64,000 nucleotides of DNA from Opitutaceae bacterium (lineage in GTDB: Bacteria; Verrucomicrobiota; Verrucomicrobiia; Opitutales; Opitutaceae), in the NCBI GenBank assembly GCA_016711225.1, contig JADJTK010000001.1, positions 248,001 through 312,000 on the forward strand, written 5' to 3'. A model generated the notes under the pieces. The model was given only the letters and a program-made list of their open reading frames with translations. It had not been told where the DNA came from and did not search any database. Positions 24,429 to 32,829 of this stretch are shown here, piece after piece. The number at the start of each line of letters is the position of its first letter. Positions within the stretch are counted from its first letter, which is position 1. Both the position numbers and the translations under genes were made by a program.

Positions 24429-25639
24429 TGTTTGTCCCCCCGCACGTTGATCCACATTCCCTGACGGTGGCCGACCTCACCCTTCTCGATGCAGGCGCGG
24501 CTCTCGACGATGATGTGTTCGATGTGGCGCAAGGTGAGTTCGCGCCCGCCCAGGCCGAAGGTGTGGGCCAGGAGCAGCGGGCGGTTGGCGGAGTAATTGT
24601 AGACCGCCGTGGTGATCTCGGTGAAGAGCGGGCCGTGGGCGCCCATGCTCACGCTGCGATCCAGCACGGTGACGATCTTGGCCTTGGATAGGGCCTTGCC
24701 GATCTCGGCGTAGGGGAACGGGCGGAAGCTGCGGATCTTGAGGAGGCCGACCTTCTCGCCCTTGGCGCGCATTTCGTCGATCACCTCTTTGATTTCGCCG
24801 GCGGCGGAGTTGAGGGCGATGAGCACGATCTCGGCGTCGTCCAGCTGGTAGTCCTCGAACAATCCGTACTGGCGGCCGAAGGTCTTCGCGAACTCGTCCG
24901 ACACCTCCTGGATCACGCGCAGGGCGGTGCGCATGGCCTGGTCCTGCCCGCGCTTGTGCTCGATGTGGTAGTCCTGCAGATCGAGCGCGCCCCAAGTGAC
25001 GGGATGGTCGGTGTCCAGAATGCTGTGGTACGGCCGGAACGGCCCCACGAAGGCGCGCACGGCGGCGTCGTCCTCCAGCTGCATGGTCTGGATGGTGTGG
25101 CTGGTGATGAAACCGTCCTGGCACACCATGAGCGGCAGGCGCACGTCCGGGTGCTCGGCGATGCGGGCGGCCATGACCAGGTTGTCGTAGGCCTCCTGGT
25201 TGTTCTCGCTGTAGAGCTGGATCCAGCCCGAGTCGCGGGCGCCCATCGAGTCGCTGTGGTCGCAGTGGATATTGATCGGGCCGGTAAGCGCGCGGTTCAC
25301 GAGCGTCATGAGCACGGGCTGGCGCATCGAGGCGGCCACGTAGAGCAGCTCCCACATGTAGGCCATGCCGGCGGAGCTGGTGGCGGTCATCACGCGGCCG
25401 CCGGAGGCGCTGGCGCCGATGCAGGCGCTCATGGCCGAGTGTTCCGATTCCACGGTGACAAACTCGGTGTCGACCTCGCCGTTGGCCACGAAGGTGGAGA
25501 AGTCCTCCACCACCTGGGTGGAGGGCGTGATGGGGAAGGCCGCCACCACGTCGGGGTTGATCTGGCGCATGGCCTGCGCGCAGGCCCCGGCGCCGGTGAT
25601 GGGGACGATCGTGGGGGTGCCAGCGGTGACTTGCTTCAT
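24425..25639 (-). CDS. porA: Pyruvate:ferredoxin oxidoreductase alpha subunit
   Basis: 404 aa from ATG 25639 (an upstream ATG at 25660 would overlap porD). The N-terminal POR domain has VVAAFPITPSTQVVEDFSTF and TVESEHSAMSACIGASASGG; the latter includes the conserved E-S-E-H of the pyrimidine-binding domain. The C-terminal transketolase-like domain has AEIVLIALNSAAGEIKEVID and VTVLDRSVSMGAHGPLF. It forms the active site with PorB. It is one gene of a gamma-delta-alpha-beta operon on the minus strand. Confidence 0.9.
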   Translation of the reverse strand: MKQVTAGTPTIVPITGAGACAQAMRQINPDVVAAFPITPSTQVVEDFSTFVANGEVDTEFVTVESEHSAMSACIGASASGGRVMTATSSAGMAYMWELLYVAASMRQPVLMTLVNRALTGPINIHCDHSDSMGARDSGWIQLYSENNQEAYDNLVMAARIAEHPDVRLPLMVCQDGFITSHTIQTMQLEDDAAVRAFVGPFRPYHSILDTDHPVTWGALDLQDYHIEHKRGQDQAMRTALRVIQEVSDEFAKTFGRQYGLFEDYQLDDAEIVLIALNSAAGEIKEVIDEMRAKGEKVGLLKIRSFRPFPYAEIGKALSKAKIVTVLDRSVSMGAHGPLFTEITTAVYNYSANRPLLLAHTFGLGGRELTLRHIEHIIVESRACIEKGEVGHRQGMWINVRGDKQ

Positions 25640-25640
25640 G

Positions 25641-25970
25641 TCAGACTTCGTCGCGGACAAATTCCAGGGCCAGCACCTTGCCGTCCTTGTTGACCGGGCA
25701 CTCGCGGCCGCACAGGCCGCAGCCCTTGCAGTGGAAGTAGTTCACTTCCTTGACGAACTTGCGCGGCGCGCCGGCGGCATCGACGCCGTCCTCCAGGAGG
25801 ATGGCGTCCTCGGGGCAGTACTCCCAGCACTTGAGGCAATGGGTGCAGTGCTCGCGGTGGGTGATCGGTTTCCAGGTACGCCAGGAGCCGGTTTCGTATT
25901 TGGCGGCGCTGCCCGCCTCCAGAATGACCCCGCCGTAGGGGAGGTCTTGCCAGGTCTTGAGTTTGTTCAT
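25641..25970 (-). CDS. porD: Pyruvate:ferredoxin oxidoreductase delta subunit (2[4Fe-4S] ferredoxin)
   Basis: 109 aa. Two ferredoxin cluster motifs, CTHCLKCWEYCP (~residues 42-53) and CKGCGLCGRECP (~80-91), ligate two [4Fe-4S] clusters that pass electrons from the TPP site to external ferredoxin. The start at 25970 lies nine bases after porC and the stop is one base from the preferred porA start. Confidence 0.92.
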   Translation of the reverse strand: MNKLKTWQDLPYGGVILEAGSAAKYETGSWRTWKPITHREHCTHCLKCWEYCPEDAILLEDGVDAAGAPRKFVKEVNYFHCKGCGLCGRECPVNKDGKVLALEFVRDEV

Positions 25971-25979
25971 GTGGTGTCC

Positions 25980-26573
25980 TCAGCCGATGTGACAGAGGTC
26001 GTGCCCCTGCTGAACTGCCTGTAAATTGCGCTCCACCAGATCGGCGCCCAACAGGCCGGAGAGCACGTGCTTGGCCTCGTGCTGGAGCTTGTCGATGCCG
26101 ATGATGTGGGGCATCACCCTGGCGAAGGCGCCCAGCATGGTGGAGTTGGGGATCTCGCGCTTGAACAGCGCGCGGGAGATGCGGTTGGCTGCCACGGTCA
26201 CCACGCGGTTCTCCAGCCCGAGGATGGTGCGGACCTCAGCGGGGGTCTTCTCGATGTTCACGATGAAGAGGGTGTGCGCGTGGGCGCCATCCTTGATGGC
26301 GGGCAAGGGGAGCAGGGTGGCATCGATCACGATGATCACGTCCGGCGTCGTCACTGGAGTGTGAATTCGGATATACTTGTCGCTGAAGCGGTTGAACGCC
26401 TTCACCGGCGCGCCGCGCCGTTCCGGGCCATACTCGGGAAAGGCCACCACATTGCGCCCGGTGCCCTGGACGCACTCGGCGAGGGACTTCGCGCCTGTCA
26501 CCGCGCCCTGGCCGCCGCGGCCATGCCAACGGACCTCGAAATAACCGGAAATAGGAGCTTCAAGACAGACCAT
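25980..26573 (-). CDS. porC: Pyruvate:ferredoxin oxidoreductase gamma subunit
   Basis: 197 aa of the POR/KOR gamma family. The N-terminus has RWHGRGGQGAVTGAKSLAEC, the family's Gly-rich signature; FPEYGPERRGAPVKAFNRFS follows. It is the first gene of the operon, so the promoter lies in the 264-base divergent region shared with the gene at 26838. Known function: structural subunit of the four-subunit enzyme. Confidence 0.9.
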   Translation of the reverse strand: MVCLEAPISGYFEVRWHGRGGQGAVTGAKSLAECVQGTGRNVVAFPEYGPERRGAPVKAFNRFSDKYIRIHTPVTTPDVIIVIDATLLPLPAIKDGAHAHTLFIVNIEKTPAEVRTILGLENRVVTVAANRISRALFKREIPNSTMLGAFARVMPHIIGIDKLQHEAKHVLSGLLGADLVERNLQAVQQGHDLCHIG

Positions 26574-26837
26574 TATTAGCGGGGGGCGGGGTTGCGGAAT
26601 CTAGGGTTAGCGAAACTGGTGGGTGGATGTCGCGGTGGGCAATCTCGAATTCCCGCAAGCGTGGAATTCGGCAGTCCGCAGCTCACCCGGCCGGCCAACG
26701 GCTCGGGTGAGGGGCGGTTCCGCGAGGGTTGATGGCACGAGTTCACCTGGCAAAAGGGTGGTGGAGTCGGTGTCCCGTGGCATTCCCGCGTTCGGGTTCG
26801 CCTGCGCTTCGCCGTTTGGCGTAGCTTTGCCCAACCG

Positions 26838-27551
26838 ATGATCTCGCGCCTGACCCTTTTCCGCCTCTGCTTGATCCTTCTCGTCTCCGCGGCGCCGTCC
26901 CGTGCCGCCGCGCTCCGCCTCGCCTGCGTGGGCGACAGCATTACGGCCGGCTACGCGCTCAAGGATCCGGCGCGCGACGCCTACCCGGCGCAGCTCGCGC
27001 GGCTGCTGGGCCCCGACTACGAGGTGCGCAACTTCGGCGTGAGTGCAGCCACCCTCATGGACGCCGGCAACTACACCTATCGCACGCGCCCGGCGCACGA
27101 CGAGGCGCTCGCGTGGGGGCCCGATGTCGTCGTGATCGCGCTCGGCACCAACGACACCAAGGCGGAGAACATCGCCGCACATCCCGACGATTTTATGCCG
27201 AGCTACCGCGGGCTGATTGCGCGCTTCCGTGCCGCCAATCCGGCAGTGAAGATCCTGGTATGTCTACCTCCGCCGGCGTTCCCGGTGGCGATGGGTATCG
27301 CCGAACGCGTGCTCGTAGCCGAGATCCTGCCGCGCATTCGCCAAGTGGCGACTGAGCAGCAGCTGCCGTTGATCGACCTCCATTCGCCGCTGCTGAACGC
27401 CGCTGCCCTTTTCCCCGACAGGATCCATCCAAATCCCGAGGGAGCGGCGCGCATCGCACAGCTCGTCTACGGCGGCCTCATGCTTGCGATCCAGCCCTCG
27501 GCGAAGTCGCTCGACCCGGCGATCGATACCGCTGTGGTGCCCGTGCCGTGA
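26838..27551 (+). CDS. Secreted SGNH/GDSL-family hydrolase (esterase)
   Basis: 237 aa. Signal peptide (LFRLCLILLVSAAPSRAAAL) and all SGNH blocks: block I ACVGDSITAGY with the nucleophile Ser, block III ALGTND with Asn, and block V FPDRIHPNPEGAARIA with the catalytic Asp and His. It probably deacetylates or deacylates a carbohydrate or lipid ester in the periplasm. Substrate cannot be told from sequence. It diverges from the por operon. Confidence 0.88.
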   Translation: MISRLTLFRLCLILLVSAAPSRAAALRLACVGDSITAGYALKDPARDAYPAQLARLLGPDYEVRNFGVSAATLMDAGNYTYRTRPAHDEALAWGPDVVVIALGTNDTKAENIAAHPDDFMPSYRGLIARFRAANPAVKILVCLPPPAFPVAMGIAERVLVAEILPRIRQVATEQQLPLIDLHSPLLNAAALFPDRIHPNPEGAARIAQLVYGGLMLAIQPSAKSLDPAIDTAVVPVP

Positions 27552-27566
27552 TGGGGGTGCTTCCGC

Positions 27567-27803
27567 GTGGTCACGCGCCGACCTCTTGGCTGGCGGGCGC
27601 GCATCGCTGCGCTCAACGTGATCCTGGCGCGCGAACTCGTCGGCGAGGCCGGCACGACGTTCTTGGATATTGGGGAATGCTACCTTGTTGAGCAGGGGTG
27701 GATGGCCCTCGTGCTCACGCCAGACGTCACGCATCCCTCCGAGGAGGGTTGCGGGATCTGGGGGAGGGTGCTCGTCGAGAGCGGTTTGCTGCCGGCGCCC
27801 TGA
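27567..27803 (+). pseudogene. C-terminal remnant of a second SGNH/GDSL hydrolase
   Basis: The 78-residue frame reads like the last third of a GDSL hydrolase. It has IAALNVILARELVGEAGTTF followed by a block V-like TPDVTHPSEEGCGIWGRVL with Asp and His. The Ser and Asn blocks are missing. It starts 16 bases after the intact esterase, so a tandem copy has probably decayed. Confidence 0.55.
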
Positions 27804-28004
27804 TCGGTGGGCGCTTGGGGTGAGGCTCAGGTGTATCCGGGAAGGAGGCGGTGCGCGGCCCCTAACGGCCTTCCGGCCCACGGTAGCTTAGCCGTTTTGT
27901 GGTGAGTTCCGTGAGGGGCCCGGGTTTCGGCTCGGTGGAGAACGCGCTTGTCGAGAGGGGGGGAGGTGCGAGAATTGGCCTCGCGCATCCGAGCGCTCCC
28001 ACCG

Positions 28005-28376
28005 ATGCCCTACTCCTACACCATCGAAGAGCGGATCGTGCATGTCTCCTGGCGTGGGGTGGTCGATAAGGAGGATCTGGCGTCATTCGGGGCGGACATG
28101 CCGCGGGTGGGGCGGGCGCTCGGCTACGCCCCGGACGTGCTCCACACTTTCGACGGGGTGACAGCCAACAACTTCCAGCCGATCGCGGCCTACCTGTACT
28201 CGCTCCTCCAGAAGCGGGTCGAGATTCCGAACCCGATCCGGGCGGCCATCGTGGCCACCACCCCGCAGGGCAAGTCGATGGCCAAGGTCTTCAAGACGCT
28301 TAACCGTACGCACAACCTGGAGATGGGGATGTTCGACGACGAGGCGGCCGCCCGCCGCTGGCTGGCGCGGCGCTGA
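28005..28376 (+). CDS. Small hypothetical cytosolic protein
   Basis: 123 aa from ATG 28005 (MPYSYTIEERIVHVSWRGVV). The alternating strand/helix pattern (YTIEERIVHVSWRG, IRAAIVATTPQGKSMAKVFK, FDDEAAARRWLAR) resembles a STAS or SpoIIAA-like fold. No catalytic motif is visible. The longer frame upstream (27948) has an unlikely N-terminus. Confidence 0.6.
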   Translation: MPYSYTIEERIVHVSWRGVVDKEDLASFGADMPRVGRALGYAPDVLHTFDGVTANNFQPIAAYLYSLLQKRVEIPNPIRAAIVATTPQGKSMAKVFKTLNRTHNLEMGMFDDEAAARRWLARR

Positions 28377-28505
28377 GCTTGGACGGCCACCCCTGCGCAC
28401 AAGCGGCGGCGGGCAGGGAGGGCTGCAGGGCTGATCAGCCGAGGCAGCGCAGATGGCGCCCAGGGCCGGCCTCGCCGGGGAGCTACCCGACGGGCTCCTC
28501 CGCGG

Positions 28506-30517
28506 TCACGCGCGAGTCGCTAACTCGGGGCGTGGCTCGCGCAGGCGGGGCGCAACCTCGGCCGGTGGTTCGGCGGTGGAGTGGCCGAGCACGATGCACT
28601 GGAGGTCGCGAGTGGCCTGCTTGAAGTCGCTGGACCGGCGCTCGAGTTCCTGGGCTGCTGCGGCGGTCTCCTCGGCGGAGGCGGCGTTGGACTGCGTGAC
28701 CTCGTCGATCTGATGTACGGCGGTAGTGATCTGGGTGATTCCGGCGTTTTGTTCGCGGGAGGCGGTCGCGATGGAGTCGACAATCGTTTCCAGTTCGCGG
28801 GCTTTGGCGAGGATGCCGGCGAGCGTCTCACCGACTTCAGCGCTGATTGTCGCACCCGCGGCGGTACGTTCGCTCGAGTGGGTGATCTTGTCGGTGGTTT
28901 CCCGGGCGGCAGCGGCGGAGCGTTGGGCGAGGTTGCGCACTTTCTCGGCGACGATGGCGAAGCCCGCGCCTGCTTCGCCGGCCCGCGCCGCCTCGACCGC
29001 GGCATTGAGAGCGAGGATATTCGTTTGGAAGGCGATCTCGTCGATGGTCTTGATGATGCGGGTGACCTCCTTGCTGGAGGTGCGCAGCGCTTCCATGGCC
29101 TCGTTGAGGCGGAGCATCTGGGAGGCGCCCTTTTCGGCAGCGGTGCGGGTGGCTCCGGCGGATTGCTGGGCGCTGCCGGCGTTGTCGGCGTTGGCGCGAG
29201 CCCTGCCGGCGATCTCCTCGAGGGTGGCAGCTTGGGTGGAAGAGCCTTCGGCGACGGTGGAGGACGCATGGCGCACGGTGGCGGCCTCGGTCGTGGAGCG
29301 TTCGGCCTCCTCGATGAGGCGGTCGGTGGTCGCCATCACCGGGCCAACAATACTGCGTCCGAGGCGGCGGGTGCATTCGAGCACCAGGGCGACGCCGAGG
29401 AGGAGAGCGGCGCTGGCCCAGAGGCGGCGGGCTTTGGCTTGGCTCTCGAGGCCTGCGCAGGTGTTTTGGAAATCCTCGCGGACGATCTGCACCTCCGCGC
29501 TCAGTTGCTTGTCGATGAAGGCCCAGCCGGCGCCTCACTCCTTTTCGGAGGGAATCGGAGGCTCTTTGTCGCCCAAGGCGGCTTGGCCGTGGACGCGGAT
29601 CAGCTCGACGGCGCCCTGCCACTCCTGCGAGTCGTGAATGGCGACGAGATGGCTGCGTTGGTCGCCCTGACTGAGTGCGATGACGTCCTGCCAGTAGATC
29701 TCCGAGAGATTGGCGCCATTGACCATGCTCAGCGCCTCGGAGGGAGAGAATTTCCGGGAGGATTTCTCGGCGCGGAGTTGGTGGTAGTAGAAGATCATGC
29801 CGCCGACATCGGTGATGGCCTTGCCGGCGAGCATGAGCTTGGGGAGCACGCCAAGCTTGCGGACGACAACGTCGTTTGTCGTGGCGTCGATGAGGAGCCG
29901 CAGAACCGCACTGAGATCGCTGCGGAAACCGCGGTATGCATCCATTATTTGAACGCCCAAGGTCTCGTCGACCTGGCTGTAGACGGTCTGGCGCAGCGTG
30001 GGCAGGTCGACGACGCGCTTCTCGATGGCCGCGAGGGCGGCCTGAAGCGGGGTGGAGAGTTGGCTCGCGTCAATCTGGGCGCGCTGCTGCTGGTAGGCCG
30101 CGATGGCGGTGTCGGTCTCCTTGCGCCGACCTCCTGTTTGACGCGGGCGTCCAGGCGCTCGGCGTCGGTACCTTTCCATGTGGGCTTGAAGGAGTACCAA
30201 TTGGTGGACTCTAGGTCGACGCGGTGCTCGAGATCGCCGAGTTTCCAGACCATCTCGGAGAGCAATCCGAGGGTGCGCAGCTCGACGACCTCGGAGTGGG
30301 CGCGGCGGATGATGACCAGAGCGGGGATGAGTCCGCCGAGCACCGGCAGGAGGACGAGGAGGAGGATCTTTCGTTCGAGGCTGAGCGTGCGGATAGGGGG
30401 GCCTTCGGTATCGGGCCGGAGTCCGAACACTTGAGGGGGGCCCTGGGCGTAGACTGGAGCGGAGGCCTCGTCGGCGCATGGCTTGAACGCGGGTTCCGAG
30501 AGCGAGATTGCAGGCAT
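28506..30517 (-). pseudogene. Methyl-accepting chemotaxis protein with NIT sensor domain, broken
   Basis: Pieces in order: signal/TM segment (KILLLVLLPVLGGLIPALVI) in one frame; NIT-type nitrate/nitrite-sensing domain (~PTLRQTVYSQVDETLGVQIM, GGMIFYYHQLRAEKSSRKFS); a second TM (LWASAALLLGVALVLECTRR); and a full MCP signalling domain with the hairpin tip EIAFQTNILALNAAVEAARA. Two lesions break it: a frameshift near 30130 and an in-frame TGA at 29535-29537, between EKE and GAGWAFIDK. Repaired, it would be ~670 aa. A 987-base frame downstream (from 29492) could still give a soluble signalling domain. No chemotaxis genes are nearby. Confidence 0.75.
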
Positions 30518-30594
30518 CGTCCCCCGCGCGGTGCTCCAGGCCAACGCTGATGGCGGAGCGAGGATGGCTTCAGGGCGGATGCGATCATGGGCGC

Positions 30595-30627
30595 AAAAAA
30601 ACGCCGGCCTGGGAAGGCCGGCGTTTT
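30595..30627 (-). terminator. Terminator after tRNA-Ala
   Basis: ACGCCGGCC-tgggaa-GGCCGGCGT hairpin with A-runs on the left and T-runs on the right, so it can act in both directions. On the minus strand it ends the tmRNA/tRNA-Ala transcript. Confidence 0.75.
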
Positions 30628-30636
30628 GTCGCCAAA

Positions 30637-30712
30637 TGGTGGAGCTAAACGGGTTCGAACCGATGACCCCCTGCTTGCAAAGCAGGTGCTCTTCCAACTG
30701 AGCTATAGCCCC
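30637..30712 (-). tRNA. tRNA-Ala (anticodon TGC)
   Basis: 76 bases including an encoded CCA end. The acceptor stem GGGGCTA pairs with TAGCTCC (one G-U). The D arm is AGCTCAGTTGGAAGAGC, and the anticodon stem-loop CTGCTTTGCAAGCAG has TGC in the loop. The T arm contains GGTTCGAACC. It lies four bases downstream of the tmRNA 3' end on the same strand. Confidence 0.93.
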
Positions 30713-30716
30713 AAAA

Positions 30717-31074
30717 TGGTGGAGGTGGCGGGATTTGAACCCGCGTCCCCCTGACCTTCGCACACCACATCTACACGTTTAGCCCGAGTTTAATCTCACC
30801 GTCATAACGCTCCCGGACGGGCAATATGACGGCCAGCCGCTGGATTGAAGATACAACTCACGGGCCATTGACGCCCCCATGAGCTATGCCTGCTGTCGTC
30901 GCATCATTCGGCTAGCAGGTGTCGCCGGTGACGCGTGACCGCCTTATTTAGGCAGCCAGGGGCATTTCTTCGTAGTTGCCACTTAGTTTTTTTGGCGGGG
31001 GATTTTACGAGGTAACCACCAACCTCGACGTGCAGCGGTGCACTCCGACCAAGGGTCGAATCCAGAACACCCCC
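30717..31074 (-). ncRNA. ssrA: Transfer-messenger RNA (tmRNA)
   Basis: 358 bases. The 5' end GGGGGTGTTCTGGATTCGAC matches the tmRNA start. The 3' end has a T arm (GCGGGTTCAAATCCCGC) and acceptor CACCTCC-A-CCA pairing with GGGGGTG, so CCA is encoded. The tag frame at 30948-30980 reads GNYEEMPLAA followed by TAA; LAA ends are typical of proteolysis tags. It rescues stalled ribosomes together with SmpB. Confidence 0.93.
30948..30980 (-). other. tmRNA proteolysis-tag reading frame
   Basis: Codons GGC AAC TAC GAA GAA ATG CCC and on to GCC TAA give the tag GNYEEMPLAA (preceded by the Ala loaded on tmRNA). The resume codon is inferred from position and the conserved tag pattern. Confidence 0.75.
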
Positions 31075-31330
31075 AAAATCGAAAAAGCTCCAAATTCCCA
31101 AGGTCCAAATCTCAAGGGCCAAAGGGAAAGCCCAAAGGCCAACGGAGAAGTGACAGGTAACAAGGGCCAAGTGACAAGGCACCGGGCCGGACGGGGGACT
31201 GGCTGATGCGCCAATCAAAGAACAGGGCGCGGAACGTGGCATGCGGTTCTCGCCTTGGCAAGTGGTGTTCTACGGGCGCCGCAAGAAGGCATTTGCGCGC
31301 GGGGTGGGCGGCGCGCGATCCTAGCGGCCC

Positions 31331-32695
31331 ATGTCCGCCTCCCTTTCCTCGGCCGGCGCGCCGCACGATCCCTATGCGGCTCTGCGCGTGCCGGATTATC
31401 GTCGGTTCCTGATCGGCAATACCGCGGCCAACGTTGGCCGCCAGGCTCTCGACCTGGCGGCGGCCTGGCAGGTCTATCGCTGGACGGATTCACCGACGGC
31501 GCTGGGGCTGGTGGGCCTGGCGAACTTTCTGCCGTACATCGTATTGGCGCTCCAAGCCGGACATTTGGCTGACACGGTGAACCGGCGGCGCCTGATCCAG
31601 GCGACGCTGGCGGGCTCTGCTCTCGTGTCGGTGGCGCTGGCACTTGTTTCGCAGTGGCCGGAGCTGGCGGGGGACTGGTTGCCGTTGCGCGGGGTCAATG
31701 CGGGCATTCTCTGGGTGGCGCGGTTTTTCGAGGGTGCTGCCCACGTGAATGCGGCCGGTTTTGAACGGCCGGCGGTGGCGGTGGTGTTTCTCTTGCTGTT
31801 GCTCGGGGCCTCGATCCGCACGCTCGGCGCACCGGCCCGGGCCTCGCTCGTTCCGCTGATTCTGCCGCGCGAGCGGCTGGCCAATGCGATCACCTGGAGC
31901 TCGAGCACCTTCGAGCTGACGGCGATGGTGGGGCCGGCCTTGGCGGGTTTTCTCATCCACTACACCAGCTACGCCACGGTATATGCCTTCGACGCGGTGA
32001 TGGGGCTCACGATGGCGGTCTTGATGTTGCGCATCCGTTACCGGGAGCCCGAACGCAAACCCGAGCCGCGCACCTGGCGCACGCTCGGGGCGGGCGCCGG
32101 CTTCATCTGGCGGCACAAGGAGATTCTCGCGGCCAGCGGGCTGGACTTGTTCGCTGTGTTGCTGGGCGGGGCGGTGGCGCTGCTGCCGATCTACGCCGAC
32201 AAGATCCTTGGCGTGGGCTCGATCGGGCTGGGCTGGCTGCGCGCCGCGCCATCGATCGGGGCGGTGCTGATGGCCATGTGGCTCACGCATAGTCGGCCGA
32301 TGCGGCGACCGGGTGCGACGATGCTGTGGGCGGTCGCGGCCTTCGGCGTGGTGATCACCATCTTTGGCCTCTCACGCTGGTACTGGTTGTCGTTTGCGAT
32401 GCTGTTGCTCTCGGGCTGCCTGGACAACGTGAGCGTGGTGGTGCGCCAATCGCTGGTGCAGTTGCTCACTCCCGATCACCTGCGCGGGCGGGTGACGGCG
32501 GTGAACCAGATCTTCATCATCTCCTCGAACGAGCTGGGGTCGTTCCGCGCCGGCTCGATGGCGGGCATGTTCGGCCCGGTGGTGGCGGCGGTGGCCGGCG
32601 GCGTGGGCACGGTGTTGGTGGTGATCGGGGTTGCGGCGCTGTTCCCCCAGCTCACCCGCCTGGGCCGTCTCCATGAGCTGAAGCCGCGGGAGTAG
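31331..32695 (+). CDS. MFS-family transporter
   Basis: 454 aa with about 10-12 membrane segments, for example SPTALGLVGLANFLPYIVLA, RRRLIQATLAGSALVSVALA and GRVTAVNQIFIISSNELGSF. The loop GHLADTVNRRRL after TM2 is the MFS motif A. The arrangement fits the macrolide-efflux/MFS_3 (EntS-like) group, which exports siderophores or drugs. Substrate unknown. It stands alone on the plus strand, diverging from tmRNA. Confidence 0.82.
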   Translation: MSASLSSAGAPHDPYAALRVPDYRRFLIGNTAANVGRQALDLAAAWQVYRWTDSPTALGLVGLANFLPYIVLALQAGHLADTVNRRRLIQATLAGSALVSVALALVSQWPELAGDWLPLRGVNAGILWVARFFEGAAHVNAAGFERPAVAVVFLLLLLGASIRTLGAPARASLVPLILPRERLANAITWSSSTFELTAMVGPALAGFLIHYTSYATVYAFDAVMGLTMAVLMLRIRYREPERKPEPRTWRTLGAGAGFIWRHKEILAASGLDLFAVLLGGAVALLPIYADKILGVGSIGLGWLRAAPSIGAVLMAMWLTHSRPMRRPGATMLWAVAAFGVVITIFGLSRWYWLSFAMLLLSGCLDNVSVVVRQSLVQLLTPDHLRGRVTAVNQIFIISSNELGSFRAGSMAGMFGPVVAAVAGGVGTVLVVIGVAALFPQLTRLGRLHELKPRE

Positions 32696-32829
32696 TCCGC
32701 CGCGGGGAGTGGCAACGAATCGTAAAGATCGTTCGCCGGCCCGGGCGAAAGTGGACCGGTGGGATTGTCGTGGTGAAGTGCCGGGGCTCCGCCCGGTTTG
32801 CCGCCCGAAACCCCATCGAAGGACGCATA

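Noticed and set aside
30637..31074. tRNA/tmRNA as an att site for an integrated element
   Set aside because: No integrase gene, no duplicated 3' end of either RNA and no compositional change beside them.
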